NCBI RefSeq assembly: GCF_004519305.1
Contig: NZ_SOZA01000042.1
Coordinates: 1-44,269, forward strand
Source of the DNA: Pseudomonas sp. RIT623
GTDB taxonomy: Bacteria > Pseudomonadota > Gammaproteobacteria > Pseudomonadales > Pseudomonadaceae
Direction: 5' to 3'
DNA: 44,269 nt
Part shown: piece after piece, positions 16,590 through 24,903 of the stretch
How positions within the stretch are numbered: the stretch's first letter is position 1
How the letters are laid out: each line of letters opens with the position of its first letter
The notes under the pieces: model-generated
Database searches by the model: none
What the model was told of the DNA's origin: nothing
What the model saw: the letters and a program-made list of their open reading frames with translations, nothing else
Program-made: the position numbers and the translations under genes

Positions 16590-16835
16590 ATGACTTATCT
16601 GATCGACGCCTGGCTCGACCGCCCCCACCCTTATCTGCGCATCCTGCATCGCGAGACTGGCGAAGTCTGCGCCGTGCTTGAGGAAGACGCGCTCGATGAA
16701 CTGCGCGACCAGGGCGACCTGGACCTCATGGGGCTGAATTCGAGTGAACCCGGGGTGCTCAAGGAGCTGGTGAGGAACCTGTTCCTGTTCTGCTATGCGC
16801 GGGCGTTGCGCCCAGGGGGAACCGATTGGAACTGA
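16590..16835 (+). CDS. small conserved Pseudomonas protein, probably iron-starvation induced
   Basis: 81 residues, no signal peptide, acidic in the middle (LEEDALDELRDQGDLDLMGL), ending KELVRNLFLFCYARALRPGG. AGGAGAG stands six to seven bases before ATG 16590. The position after ispB and the Fur box match P. aeruginosa PA4570, which I recall as an iron-repressed gene. No domain or catalytic motif is visible, so its function is unknown. A REP pair follows and separates it from convergent fklB. Confidence 0.88.
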   Translation: MTYLIDAWLDRPHPYLRILHRETGEVCAVLEEDALDELRDQGDLDLMGLNSSEPGVLKELVRNLFLFCYARALRPGGTDWN

Positions 16836-16840
16836 AAAGC

Positions 16841-16904
16841 TTCGCCGGCAAGCCGGCTCCCACGGGACGCATTGGCAATCTGTAGGAGCCGGCTTGCCGG
16901 CGAA
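16841..16904. repeat. inverted REP pair (GTAGGAGCCGGCTTGCCGGCGAA type)
   Basis: TTCGCCGGCAAGCCGGCTCC (16841-16860) faces TGTAGGAGCCGGCTTGCCGG (16881-16900) and onward to 16904. It lies between the convergent Fur-box gene and fklB. Confidence 0.9.
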
Positions 16905-16910
16905 CGGGCA

Positions 16911-17528
16911 TTACAGAACGTCGAGCAGCTCGACGTCGAACACCAGGGTGCTGTGCGGCGGGATGCTACCGACGCCCTGGGCGCCGTAGGCCAGCTCGCT
17001 CGGCACGTACAGGCGCCACTTGCTGCCGGCGTTCATCAGCTGCAGGGCCTCGGTCCAGCCGGCGATCACGCCGCCAACCGGGAATTCGGCAGGCTGGCCA
17101 CGATCGTAGGAGCTGTCGAACACGGTGCCATCGATGAGGGTGCCGTGGTAATGAGTACGCACGTTGTCTTCACGGGACGGCTTGGCGCCTTCGCCTGCGG
17201 TCAGCACTTCGTACTGCAGACCCGAGGCCAGGGTCACGATGCCTTCACGCTTGGCGTTGTCAGCCAGGAATTCCTTGCCAGCGGCAGCGGCGGCTTCGGC
17301 CTTGGCAGCAGCTTCGGCCTGCATCACTTCACGGATGACCTTGAAGGCCGCCGACAGGTCTTCTTCGCTGACGCGGCTGTCGGCGCCATTGAAGGCGTCG
17401 GTCAGGCCGGCAACGATGGCGTTCAGGTTGACGCCCGGTGGTGGGTTGTCACGCAGCTGGCCACCCAGCTGACGGCCGATGCCGTAGCTGACGCGGGATT
17501 CGTCGGTGGACAGGTTGAGTTCGGACAT
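16911..17528 (-). CDS. fklB: FKBP-type peptidyl-prolyl isomerase
   Basis: 205 residues, the FklB length. N-terminal FKBP-N dimerisation region (ESRVSYGIGRQLGGQLRD) with an Ala/Glu-rich helix, then the FKBP domain (VRTHYHGTLIDGTVFDSSYD, VIAGWTEALQLMNAGSKW, AYGAQGVGSIPPHSTLVFD). No signal peptide, so it acts in the cytoplasm in folding proteins. ATG 17528 has GGAG seven bases upstream; the longer frame to 17681 is not conserved. Confidence 0.96.
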   Translation of the reverse strand: MSELNLSTDESRVSYGIGRQLGGQLRDNPPPGVNLNAIVAGLTDAFNGADSRVSEEDLSAAFKVIREVMQAEAAAKAEAAAAAGKEFLADNAKREGIVTLASGLQYEVLTAGEGAKPSREDNVRTHYHGTLIDGTVFDSSYDRGQPAEFPVGGVIAGWTEALQLMNAGSKWRLYVPSELAYGAQGVGSIPPHSTLVFDVELLDVL

Positions 17529-17614
17529 TGGCTTGCTCCACGTAAGGGCGCATTGCATCCGCGCCCTTGTTGAAAAGGGCGAGCAGCCTAGCACACTGGC
17601 GCCGCGTGAAGCAG

Positions 17615-17920
17615 CTACCAGGCCGAACGCTGGGAAATCGGGACCTTGAGGTCCTCTTCCGGGTGCACGCCAAGGCCGCACATCTCGTCCTGCACGGACC
17701 AGTGCACCAGGTTCATCGACAGCGGCGGCAGCGCTTGCAGCAGCAGCCGTGCATCCTCCACCGAATGCACCCGCAGACGCTGGCCACGGGTATCGTCCAG
17801 GGGATGGGCGCGGCCCTTGACCCGGGCCTCGAGCAGGTAATCACCGCCTTCGATGGCGATCAGGTTGAGTTCGTCGACATGGCCAGCCCTGGCCTCGGTG
17901 TTGAGCTGATGCAGGTTCAT
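17615..17920 (-). CDS. DUF6482-like small protein
   Basis: 101 residues from ATG 17920, which has GAGGTG five bases upstream; an in-frame ATG at 17959 adds 13 residues without such a site. The sequence MNLHQLNTEARAGHVDELNL and VHSVEDARLLLQALPPLSMN fits a small family common in pseudomonads with no known role. It is upstream of fklB on the same strand, 86 bases apart. Confidence 0.8.
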   Translation of the reverse strand: MNLHQLNTEARAGHVDELNLIAIEGGDYLLEARVKGRAHPLDDTRGQRLRVHSVEDARLLLQALPPLSMNLVHWSVQDEMCGLGVHPEEDLKVPISQRSAW

Positions 17921-18006
17921 GGGCGCACCTCGCTGCGGGAACCACGCATGAGTGCTCATTTTTTGTACGATAACGGCGAAAGCACAAGCTGCCGTCGGTC
18001 AGAAAG

Positions 18007-18072
18007 ATCGCGGGGCAAGCCCGCTCCCACGCAGGCCTTGAAGGTTGCGTGGGAGCAGGCTTGCCCCGCGAT
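18007..18072. repeat. inverted REP pair
   Basis: ATCGCGGGGCAAGCCCGCTC (from 18007 to 18030) faces its partner at 18049-18072 with one mismatch. It lies between the DUF6482 gene and the UPF0114 gene. Confidence 0.9.
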
Positions 18073-18086
18073 AGTGGCTAGACGAC

Positions 18087-18575
18087 TCAGTGCTTGGTGA
18101 TGCGATCCAGGTAACCCATGACGAACGCCGAAATGACGAAGGTCATGTGGATGATCACGTACCACATCAGGTAGTCGGTGGAGATGTTCTGCGCATCCAT
18201 GAACACCCGCAGCAGGTGGATCGAGGAAATGGCGACGATCGAGGCGGCGACCTTCATCTTCAGCGACGAGGAATCCATCTTGCCCAGCCAGTTGAGCTTT
18301 TCCTTGCTTTCGTCGATGTCCAGCTGCGAGACGAAGTTCTCGTAGCCGGAGATCATCACCATCACCAGCAAGCCGCCGACCAGCGACATGTCGATCAGCG
18401 ACAGGATCACCAGGATCAAGTCGGCTTCGGCGAGGGTGAAGACGTTGGGCAGGACATGGATGATTTCCTGGAAGAACTTCAGGGCCAATGCCAGCAGGCC
18501 CAGCGAGAGGCCGAAATAGATCGGGGCGAGCAGCCAGCGCGAGGCATACATCGCGTTTTCGAGGATACGTTCCAT
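18087..18575 (-). CDS. UPF0114 / YqhA-family membrane protein
   Basis: 162 residues with about four hydrophobic segments (WLLAPIYFGLSLGLLALAL, LILVILSLIDMSLVGGLLVM, KVAASIVAISSIHLLRVF, WYVIIHMTFVISAFVMGYL) and the conserved ISGYENFVSQLD segment. The family is widespread in the inner membrane and has no settled function. ATG 18575 (MERILENAMYASRW) gives the family start; the longer frame to 18722 crosses a REP. Confidence 0.9.
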   Translation of the reverse strand: MERILENAMYASRWLLAPIYFGLSLGLLALALKFFQEIIHVLPNVFTLAEADLILVILSLIDMSLVGGLLVMVMISGYENFVSQLDIDESKEKLNWLGKMDSSSLKMKVAASIVAISSIHLLRVFMDAQNISTDYLMWYVIIHMTFVISAFVMGYLDRITKH

Positions 18576-18671
18576 GGACAGAGAGAGACTCTTGAGGTGA
18601 CTGGAAAAGCGAGCGCGAGTATAGCCAGCCACCTGTGCCAGCAAAAGCCTATGGTCGTTTCGCGAAACACC

Positions 18672-18736
18672 TGTAGGAGCCAGCCTTGCTGGCGAACCGG
18701 GGCCGCAGAGGTTCGCCAGCAAGGCTGGCTCCTACA
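18672..18736. repeat. inverted REP pair (GTAGGAGCCAGCCTTGCTGGCGAA type)
   Basis: Two 25-base copies (18672-18696 and 18712-18736) are exact complements. Each has an internal GCCAGC/GCTGGC stem, different in sequence but equal in form to the other REP types in the window. Confidence 0.9.
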
Positions 18737-18751
18737 AAGAAAGCAATATGA

Positions 18752-19090
18752 TCAGGTTTCCGGGTGGAACTGGTAGTCCCCCAGATTCCTGCAACGCTCA
18801 CCATTGATCCGGCGCAGTTGCGCCTGCAGGTGCAAGCACCAGATCTGCGGATCTTCGGCAACCTGGTAACCATGCAGGGTGAGGCTGTCGACAATGGCGT
18901 TCATCACCGACTCGGCCACCAGCGGCCCATGGAACGGGCCTTGGGCCTTGATTGCCGAGGGTTGTTCGCCGGCCATGCCGGCGGCGAACAGCAAGGTCCA
19001 CATGCCAGTGTCGCCAGCCAGCGGACGGATGCTGCATTCGATGCGGGTCACCAGGCCCAGGCACTGGCGGGTGAGGCTGAGGTTGCGCAT
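18752..19090 (-). CDS. hypothetical protein next to the Lon-like protease
   Basis: 112 residues, no signal peptide or membrane segment beyond a short stretch (GMWTLLFAAGMAGEQP). Features: LTRQCLGLVTRIECSIRPLAG near the start, AESVMNAIVDSLTLHGYQV in the middle, CLHLQAQLRRINGERC near the end. The corresponding gene lies in the same place in P. aeruginosa. I do not recognise a domain. It is downstream of the protease gene on the same strand, separated by 163 bases. Confidence 0.75.
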   Translation of the reverse strand: MRNLSLTRQCLGLVTRIECSIRPLAGDTGMWTLLFAAGMAGEQPSAIKAQGPFHGPLVAESVMNAIVDSLTLHGYQVAEDPQIWCLHLQAQLRRINGERCRNLGDYQFHPET

Positions 19091-19204
19091 GGCGGCGTCC
19101 CCTCTGTAAAGCCTTGTTCAGCCTGAAAGCGTCAGGCTGTTTCCATCCTGAACCCTGACAACGTCCTTAAGTTCCACTGTAGCCGACCCGCGGGAAAAGT
19201 TAGA

Positions 19205-19247
19205 AAACCGGCGCTGAACGGTAGCACTTCGCCGCCAACGCCGGTTT
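19205..19247 (-). terminator. possible terminator after the Lon-like protease gene
   Basis: Stem AAACCGGCG (19205-19213) / CGCCGGTTT (19239-19247) with a 25-base loop that can fold further; a short T-rich stretch follows on the minus strand. Confidence 0.55.
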
Positions 19248-19253
19248 ATTGAC

Positions 19254-21692
19254 TCAGGCCGGTTTGGCCTGGGCCACCATCTCTTCCAGCCGTTCCTTTT
19301 CGGCCTCCTTGATCTCTTCCTCGCTGATCATCTCGGCGATCTCGCGCAGGCGCTCGACCACCCGCGCATTGACGCTGCCCTCGGCGAACTGGCCCTTGTC
19401 GTCCAGCGCGCCTGCCTCCTCGCCCACCAGCAGGCTCAAGGCCTCGTCGGCCTGGCTGACCGCGTACACATGGAACTGCCCAGCCTCGACCGCTTGCAGC
19501 ACGCGCTCGTCGAGCATCAGCGTGGCAACGTTGGCGCGCGGAATGATCACGCCCTGCTCGCCGGTAAGGCCACGGGCATCGCACAGGCGGAAGAAACCCT
19601 CGATCTTCTCGTTGACTCCACCCACCGCCTGCACTTCACCGAACTGGTTGATCGAGCCGGTGATGGCGAAGCACTGCTTGAGTGGCGTGCGCGACAAGGC
19701 CGAAATCAGCGTGCAGGCCTCACCCAGGGAGGCGCTGTCGCCATCGACATAACCGTAGGACTGCTCCAGGGCGATGCTCGCCGAGATCGCCAGGGGGAAT
19801 TCCTGGGCATAGCGGCTGCCCAGGTAGCCGGTGAGGATCATCACCCCCTTGGAGTGAATCGGCTGGCCCAGGTTGACCTCGCGCTCGATGTCGACGATGC
19901 CGCTGCCGCCGGGGTAGACGGTGGCCGAGATGCGCGCCGGCATGCCGAACGCCGAGTCGCCGACCTCCAGCACGGTCAGGCCGTTGCACTTGCCGATCGC
20001 CGCGCCCTCGGTGTCGATCAGGATGATCCCGGCGAGCATGTCGTCGAGCACCCGCTGCGACACCCGCCCGGTGCGCGTGGCCTTGGCCTTGAGCGCGCGC
20101 TCGATGTGCCCGGCGTCGGTCATCGCCTCGTTGGCCAGTTGGCGGATGAAATCGGCCTCGCTGACCAGCTGGAACAAATCGCCGATGCGCGCCGACAGCC
20201 GCGACTGGTTCTCGGCCAGGCGCGCGCTGTAGGTGGCCAGGCGCGCCACCGCATCGCTGGTCAGCGGCGCCATGCCTTCCTCGTTGGTACGGGTGCGCAG
20301 CAACTGGGCGAACTGCTCGAGGTTCTCGTCGACCATGGGCATGTCTTCATCAAAGTCGACCAGCACCCTGAACATCTCCTGGAAGTCCGAGTCATGGTCT
20401 TGCAGCGCGTAGTACAGCTGGCGCGAACCGATGATGATCAACTTGACGCTCAGCGGGATCATCTGCGGCGTCAGGCTCACGGTGGCGACCCGGCCCAGCT
20501 CGCCGAGCGGCGACTCCATTTTCAGCTTGCGCGACTGCAAGGCGCGCTTGAGCGCGTCCCAGACGAACGGCTCGCCAAGCATCTTCTCGGCTTCCAGGAT
20601 CAGGAAGCCGCCGTTGGCACGGTGCAGCGCGCCTGGGCGCAGTTGGCGGTAGGAGGTGTACAGCGCGCCCTGGTCGGTGCTGTATTCGATGCGGCCGAAC
20701 AGGTTGTCATAGGTCGGATGCGGCTCGAACACCACCGGCGCGCCGCCATTGCCGCAGTGGCCGACCACCAGGCTGGGAGCGTACTGCTCCTCGAGCATCT
20801 TGCGCGCCACGGCGTCGGTCTTGGCGTCGTCGACCAGTTGCTCGACCACGGTGCGCAGCAGGTTCAGCTGCAGCGATTGCAGGTAGGCGCATACCGCGGC
20901 GTTTTCCGCGTACTTTTCCGACAGCGGCGCCAGCAGCGGCTGCAAGGCCAGGGTGATGGTCTCTTCGTTGAGCTGACGCAGCTGGTTGTTCGACTCGCGC
21001 TTCCACTGCGGCAGGCTCGACAGCTCCTCGTTGAGACGCTCCTCGAGCTCGGCGATGTCCTCATGGAAGCGCTCGCGCACTTCCTCGGGCAGTTGCGCGA
21101 ACTCGGCCTCGTCCAGCGCCTTGCCATCGGCCATGGGGGTGAAGGCGACGTTGCTGCTGTCGCGGTACAGGGCCACGTCCTTTTCCAGCGAGGCGCGCTC
21201 GATCACATCGAGGGCGCGGTCATAGCGCTGGTTGAAAGCACGGTCGATGGCGCTTTTCTTTTGTTGATACGAAGGGTGTTCGAACACCGCCGGGAAAGTC
21301 GCCAGCAGGTTGTCGATCAGGCCGTTCATGTCGCTGATGAACTCATGGGCGCTGCCGGCCGGCAGCTCCAGGGCGCGCGGCTCGCGGGAGTCCTCGAAGT
21401 TGTTGACATACAGCCAGTCGGCCGGGGTCTGCTGACGCTTGCCCTCTGCCTTGAGGTAGCGCTTGACGAACGAAAAGCGACCCGTGCCGGGTTCGCCCAT
21501 CACATACACGTTGTAACCCGGGCGCGGCATGGCTACGCCGAATTGCAGGGCCTCCACGGCACGCTCCTGGCCCAGGACACCACGAAACGGCTCCAGATCG
21601 TCGGTATTGGAAAAAGCGAACTGCTCGGGGGAGAAACGCCGGGTCAGGGCTTCTGGCGCGAGACGCAGGCGCGAGGCGACAGGATCGGGCAT
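19254..21692 (-). CDS. Lon-like (S16) AAA+ protease with altered Walker motifs
   Basis: 812 residues. The C-terminal part is an S16 protease domain: catalytic Ser653 in YVDGDSASLGEA and Lys696 in VGGVNEKIEGFF, 43 residues apart, the same spacing as the Ser-Lys dyad of E. coli Lon. The N-terminal AAA-like region has GEPGTGRFS at residues 66-74, with Arg where Walker A has Lys, and FLILEAEKML near residue 367 where Walker B normally has Asp-Glu. There is no Lon N-terminal substrate domain; a helical insert (about 180-300) takes its place. It belongs with the YcbZ/AAA_32 group. Substrates are unknown. A single gene, followed by a probable terminator. Confidence 0.9.
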   Translation of the reverse strand: MPDPVASRLRLAPEALTRRFSPEQFAFSNTDDLEPFRGVLGQERAVEALQFGVAMPRPGYNVYVMGEPGTGRFSFVKRYLKAEGKRQQTPADWLYVNNFEDSREPRALELPAGSAHEFISDMNGLIDNLLATFPAVFEHPSYQQKKSAIDRAFNQRYDRALDVIERASLEKDVALYRDSSNVAFTPMADGKALDEAEFAQLPEEVRERFHEDIAELEERLNEELSSLPQWKRESNNQLRQLNEETITLALQPLLAPLSEKYAENAAVCAYLQSLQLNLLRTVVEQLVDDAKTDAVARKMLEEQYAPSLVVGHCGNGGAPVVFEPHPTYDNLFGRIEYSTDQGALYTSYRQLRPGALHRANGGFLILEAEKMLGEPFVWDALKRALQSRKLKMESPLGELGRVATVSLTPQMIPLSVKLIIIGSRQLYYALQDHDSDFQEMFRVLVDFDEDMPMVDENLEQFAQLLRTRTNEEGMAPLTSDAVARLATYSARLAENQSRLSARIGDLFQLVSEADFIRQLANEAMTDAGHIERALKAKATRTGRVSQRVLDDMLAGIILIDTEGAAIGKCNGLTVLEVGDSAFGMPARISATVYPGGSGIVDIEREVNLGQPIHSKGVMILTGYLGSRYAQEFPLAISASIALEQSYGYVDGDSASLGEACTLISALSRTPLKQCFAITGSINQFGEVQAVGGVNEKIEGFFRLCDARGLTGEQGVIIPRANVATLMLDERVLQAVEAGQFHVYAVSQADEALSLLVGEEAGALDDKGQFAEGSVNARVVERLREIAEMISEEEIKEAEKERLEEMVAQAKPA

Positions 21693-21946
21693 TGGGTTTC
21701 CTTACTTCGGCGGGGCGGATGAAAGGCATTCTGGCGCTGCCAGCGCCTAGCGGCAAGGCTGCGCGAGACTTTATGTCGCAGCCCGATCACGCGCCGCGCC
21801 CATGCAATTTTTCGCAATAAACAACGCAACCTTTGGATCGTGCCTAAACTCCAAGCTGCGCGGGGGGATGCAAATCCTCCTGTCCTGGCAACCGCGTTGC
21901 CAGAACCCTGACCATTGGTACGTCACTTGAGAAAGAGAACAACGCT

Positions 21947-22435
21947 ATGAAACGGATTCTTCTGGGTACTCTGTTCGCCGCTGTCTCGATCAACGCCATG
22001 GCCGAATCGCCAGGCGGCCCGAACTGCGGCTGGGGCAACCTGCTGTTCGAGGGCCAGCGCGGCACCCCGGCCCACTTCCTGGCTTCCACCACCAACGGCA
22101 CCTCCGGCAACGCAACCTTCGGCATGACCTCGGGCACCAACGGCTGCTCGACCAAGGCCGCGCTCACCTATGGCGGCAAGTCCTGGTTCGCCATGAATGG
22201 CATGATGAACGAGCTCTCCGAAGACATGGCCCAGGGCCAGGGCGAAGCCCTGACCACCTATGCCGTGGTCCTCGGCGTGGCCCCTGAAGACCGCGCGCAT
22301 TTCGCCGCCGTCACCCACGAGCACTTCCAGCAGATCTTCAGCAGCGCCGACGTGACTGCCGAAACTGTCCACAGCAACACCCTGGCCGTGCTCAAGAGCG
22401 ACCCGCAACTGGCCAAGTACGCCACCGAGGCTTGA
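21947..22435 (+). CDS. DUF3015-family exported protein
   Basis: 162 residues with a signal peptide (ILLGTLFAAVSINAMAES). The mature start GGPNCGWGNLLFEGQRG and the pattern FGMTSGTNGCSTK identify DUF3015, a periplasmic family of unknown role. Two cysteines (NCGWG and NGCST) can pair. GAGAAAGAGAA stands before ATG 21947. It is followed by a terminator hairpin, then the DUF4105 gene. Confidence 0.9.
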   Translation: MKRILLGTLFAAVSINAMAESPGGPNCGWGNLLFEGQRGTPAHFLASTTNGTSGNATFGMTSGTNGCSTKAALTYGGKSWFAMNGMMNELSEDMAQGQGEALTTYAVVLGVAPEDRAHFAAVTHEHFQQIFSSADVTAETVHSNTLAVLKSDPQLAKYATEA

Positions 22436-22446
22436 GTCTCACGCCT

Positions 22447-22471
22447 CCCGCCCCGGCCTCGGGGCGGGTTT
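22447..22471 (+). terminator. intrinsic terminator after the DUF3015 gene
   Basis: Stem CCCGCCCCG/CGGGGCGGG with loop GCCT, followed by three T. It ends 32 bases before the next start codon. Confidence 0.75.
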
Positions 22472-22503
22472 GGCGCTTACCTTCCGGCATCATCAGGATG
22501 TAG

Positions 22504-24366
22504 TTGCCCGACATGCTCAAACGCCTCGTTCCCCTGGCGCTGATCGTCAGCGCACCGCTTCATGCCGCCCCACAGCTTGACCCGGCCCGTGTCCAGCAGT
22601 TGGCGGCCACGCCCTACTGGATCGCCCTCGGACACTACGAGACCGCCAAGCTTGGCGGTTGGCGCAGCTATGTGGACGACCAGCGCTTCTTTCTCGCCGA
22701 GGATGGCGCGCATCACCCGGAGCAGGAGCTGCAGGCCACGGTCGCCGCGCTGTATGCCCCGGCCAGCCTGGGCGACAAGCACGCCCAATGCGTATTCCCG
22801 GCACGGACCCGTTGGCTGCGCGAACAGCTGGCCCTCACCGATCTGCCGAGCCCGGCCTGCCAGGAGTTCGATACCTGGTACAAGTCGATCGACCCGCACA
22901 GCGCGGCGCTGATCTTCCCGGCGGCCTATCTCAACAGCCCGTCGTCGATGTTCGGCCATACGCTGCTGCGCATCGACCAGTCCAGCACCCAGCGCAACGA
23001 CACCACGCTGCTGAGCTACGCGATCAATTTCGGCGCCTACATCGAGGGCAGCGACAACAGCATCCTCTATGCCTGGAAAGGCCTGATGGGCGGCTATCCC
23101 GGGCTGTTCGCGATGATGCCCTACCAGGAAAAGCTGTCCGAGTACCGCAGCCTGGAAAACCGCGACCTGTGGGAGTACCAGCTGGACCTGACCCCGGAAG
23201 AGACCGGGCGCATGGTCGAGCACGTATGGGAGCTCAAGCAGATCAAGTTCGATTATTTCTTCTTCGACGAGAACTGCTCCTATCGCCTGCTGGAGCTGTT
23301 GCAGGTGGCACGCCCCAGCCTGGACCTGACCTCGCAGTTCCCGCTGACCGCCATCCCCACCGACACGGTCAAGGCGGTGAAACAGTCCGGGCTGGTGGCG
23401 GACGTGCGCTACCGCCCGTCCCGCGAGCGTGAACTGCTGGCCCGTGCCAAGCCGCTGGACCATGAGGAAAAGCAGCAGGTGCTGGCCATCAGCGCCGACA
23501 CCGCGCAGTTGCAAAACCCCTCCTTCACCGCCCTGCCCCGCGACCGTCAGGCGCTGGTACAGGACGCCGCCTACCGGTTGGAGCGCTACCGCGCCAATGG
23601 CCAGGAACGTGATCCGGCCCAGGCCGGGCGCAGCTATGAACTGCTCAGGGCGATCAACCGCAACCCGCCGCCGCCACTACAGATCGAGCGGCCCGGCCTG
23701 CCCGAGGACGGCCACCAGTCGCGCACCTGGCAACTGGGGCTGGGTACCCGCGAGGACCGCGCCTACGCCGAGTATGGCCTGCGCATGGCCTACCACGACC
23801 TCAACGACAACATGGACAGTTTCCCCCTCGGCGCGCAGATCGAGATCCTCCAGCTCAAGCTGCGCCAGTACGAGGGCAACGATTGGCAGGTACAACGCCT
23901 GGACCTGGCCACCATCCGCTCGCTGACACCGCGCAACGAACTGCTCAAGCCATGGTCGTGGCAGGTCGCGGGCGGTTTGGAACGGGTGCAGGGCAAGCAT
24001 GACGACGAGGTGCTGGTCAGCCATGTCAACGGCGGCGCCGGTGGTACCTGGCAACTGGGTGACGACTTGCTGGGCTTTGCCCTGGGCACGGTGCGGGTCG
24101 AGCATCACAACGACTTCGCCGAATTCATCTCGCCCGCCGCCGGGTTCAACGGCGGGCTGTTGTGGCGCAACCCGCTGGGCAACCTGACGCTTGAGGCAAA
24201 GGGTGATTTTTTCACCAACGGCGAAGTGCGGCGCAGCGTGAGCCTTAACCAGCAATGGGAGATCAGCCGCGACCTGGGCTTGCGATTGAGTGCTTCACGC
24301 CAGTTCAGCCACCTGGCCACGGCGCAGAACGAGGTGATGCTGGAGTTGAAGTGGTATCAATACTGA
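22504..24366 (+). CDS. DUF4105 (Lnb-type) exported protein with barrel-like C-terminus
   Basis: 620 residues (617 from ATG 22513) with a signal peptide (LVPLALIVSAPLHAAP). The DUF4105 core contains SPSSMFGHTLLRID (His152) and FFFDENCSYRLLELL (Cys258), a His-before-Cys pair as in permuted papain-like folds. The last ~230 residues are built from alternating-residue strands and end in LELKWYQY, with a terminal aromatic residue as in outer-membrane barrels. TTG 22504 is used because AGGA lies five bases upstream; ATG 22513 is the alternative. The protein is probably envelope-bound and may be a hydrolase; the activity is inferred. Confidence 0.87.
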   Translation: MPDMLKRLVPLALIVSAPLHAAPQLDPARVQQLAATPYWIALGHYETAKLGGWRSYVDDQRFFLAEDGAHHPEQELQATVAALYAPASLGDKHAQCVFPARTRWLREQLALTDLPSPACQEFDTWYKSIDPHSAALIFPAAYLNSPSSMFGHTLLRIDQSSTQRNDTTLLSYAINFGAYIEGSDNSILYAWKGLMGGYPGLFAMMPYQEKLSEYRSLENRDLWEYQLDLTPEETGRMVEHVWELKQIKFDYFFFDENCSYRLLELLQVARPSLDLTSQFPLTAIPTDTVKAVKQSGLVADVRYRPSRERELLARAKPLDHEEKQQVLAISADTAQLQNPSFTALPRDRQALVQDAAYRLERYRANGQERDPAQAGRSYELLRAINRNPPPPLQIERPGLPEDGHQSRTWQLGLGTREDRAYAEYGLRMAYHDLNDNMDSFPLGAQIEILQLKLRQYEGNDWQVQRLDLATIRSLTPRNELLKPWSWQVAGGLERVQGKHDDEVLVSHVNGGAGGTWQLGDDLLGFALGTVRVEHHNDFAEFISPAAGFNGGLLWRNPLGNLTLEAKGDFFTNGEVRRSVSLNQQWEISRDLGLRLSASRQFSHLATAQNEVMLELKWYQY

Positions 24367-24372
24367 GCACCT

Positions 24373-24389
24373 GGGCCGCTTTGCGGCCC
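24373..24389 (+). terminator. hairpin after the DUF4105 gene
   Basis: GGGCCGC-ttt-GCGGCCC, the same stem as at 10915-10931, directly after the stop codon. No T-run follows, so termination is uncertain. Confidence 0.45.
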
Positions 24390-24481
24390 CAGTCCCGGTG
24401 CAATCCTTCGACAGCGTTTTGACATCGTGCCAACAATTCCCGACCTAGACTTTGCGGTATCAATCCGAGGGTCCTGTGGTC

Positions 24482-24835
24482 ATGTCGCGGTACTGGTTAG
24501 CCTTGTTTTTCTTGCTGCTGGCGGGTTGCGAAACCACCCATGAACAGATGGTCAACCAGGGCTACCCACCCGCCTACGCCGACGGCTTCCAGGACGGCTG
24601 CAGCAGCGGTCGCCAGGCCGCCGGGCTGATGGCCGGCGACTTTCGCAAGGATGTCCCGCGCTACCTGCATAACCGCCAGTACGAAAGCGGCTGGGACGAT
24701 GGTTTTCGCCAGTGCCACGCCATGCAGTCCAACGAAGACCTGCGCGAGTATCGCGAACGCTATTGGGACGAGCGTGATCGCGACTGGCAGCAGGAGAAAG
24801 ACCAAGGTGCGGCCCGTGCCTACCGCCGCAACTGA
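24482..24835 (+). CDS. small lipoprotein
   Basis: 117 residues with a type II signal peptide: a hydrophobic stretch LALFFLLLAGC ends in the lipobox LAGC at Cys18. The mature protein is charged and hydrophilic (YADGFQDGCSSGRQAAGL, YESGWDDGFRQCHAM, YRERYWDERDRDW) with two GxxDG-like repeats and extra cysteines. It is probably held in the outer membrane facing the periplasm. ATG 24482 is chosen; GTG 24476, two codons upstream, is possible and has a better-spaced GAGG. Confidence 0.85.
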   Translation: MSRYWLALFFLLLAGCETTHEQMVNQGYPPAYADGFQDGCSSGRQAAGLMAGDFRKDVPRYLHNRQYESGWDDGFRQCHAMQSNEDLREYRERYWDERDRDWQQEKDQGAARAYRRN

Positions 24836-24903
24836 CGTCGTAAATGGACAACTGTTGAAACCCGCAGCCTGCCACCATGGTCTCCAGCACAAGGAGGCCA
24901 ACC

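Noticed and set aside
15961..18736. Repeated hairpins as a CRISPR array.
   Set aside because: The repeats are palindromic REPs in inverted pairs at irregular intervals between genes, without regular spacers or cas genes.
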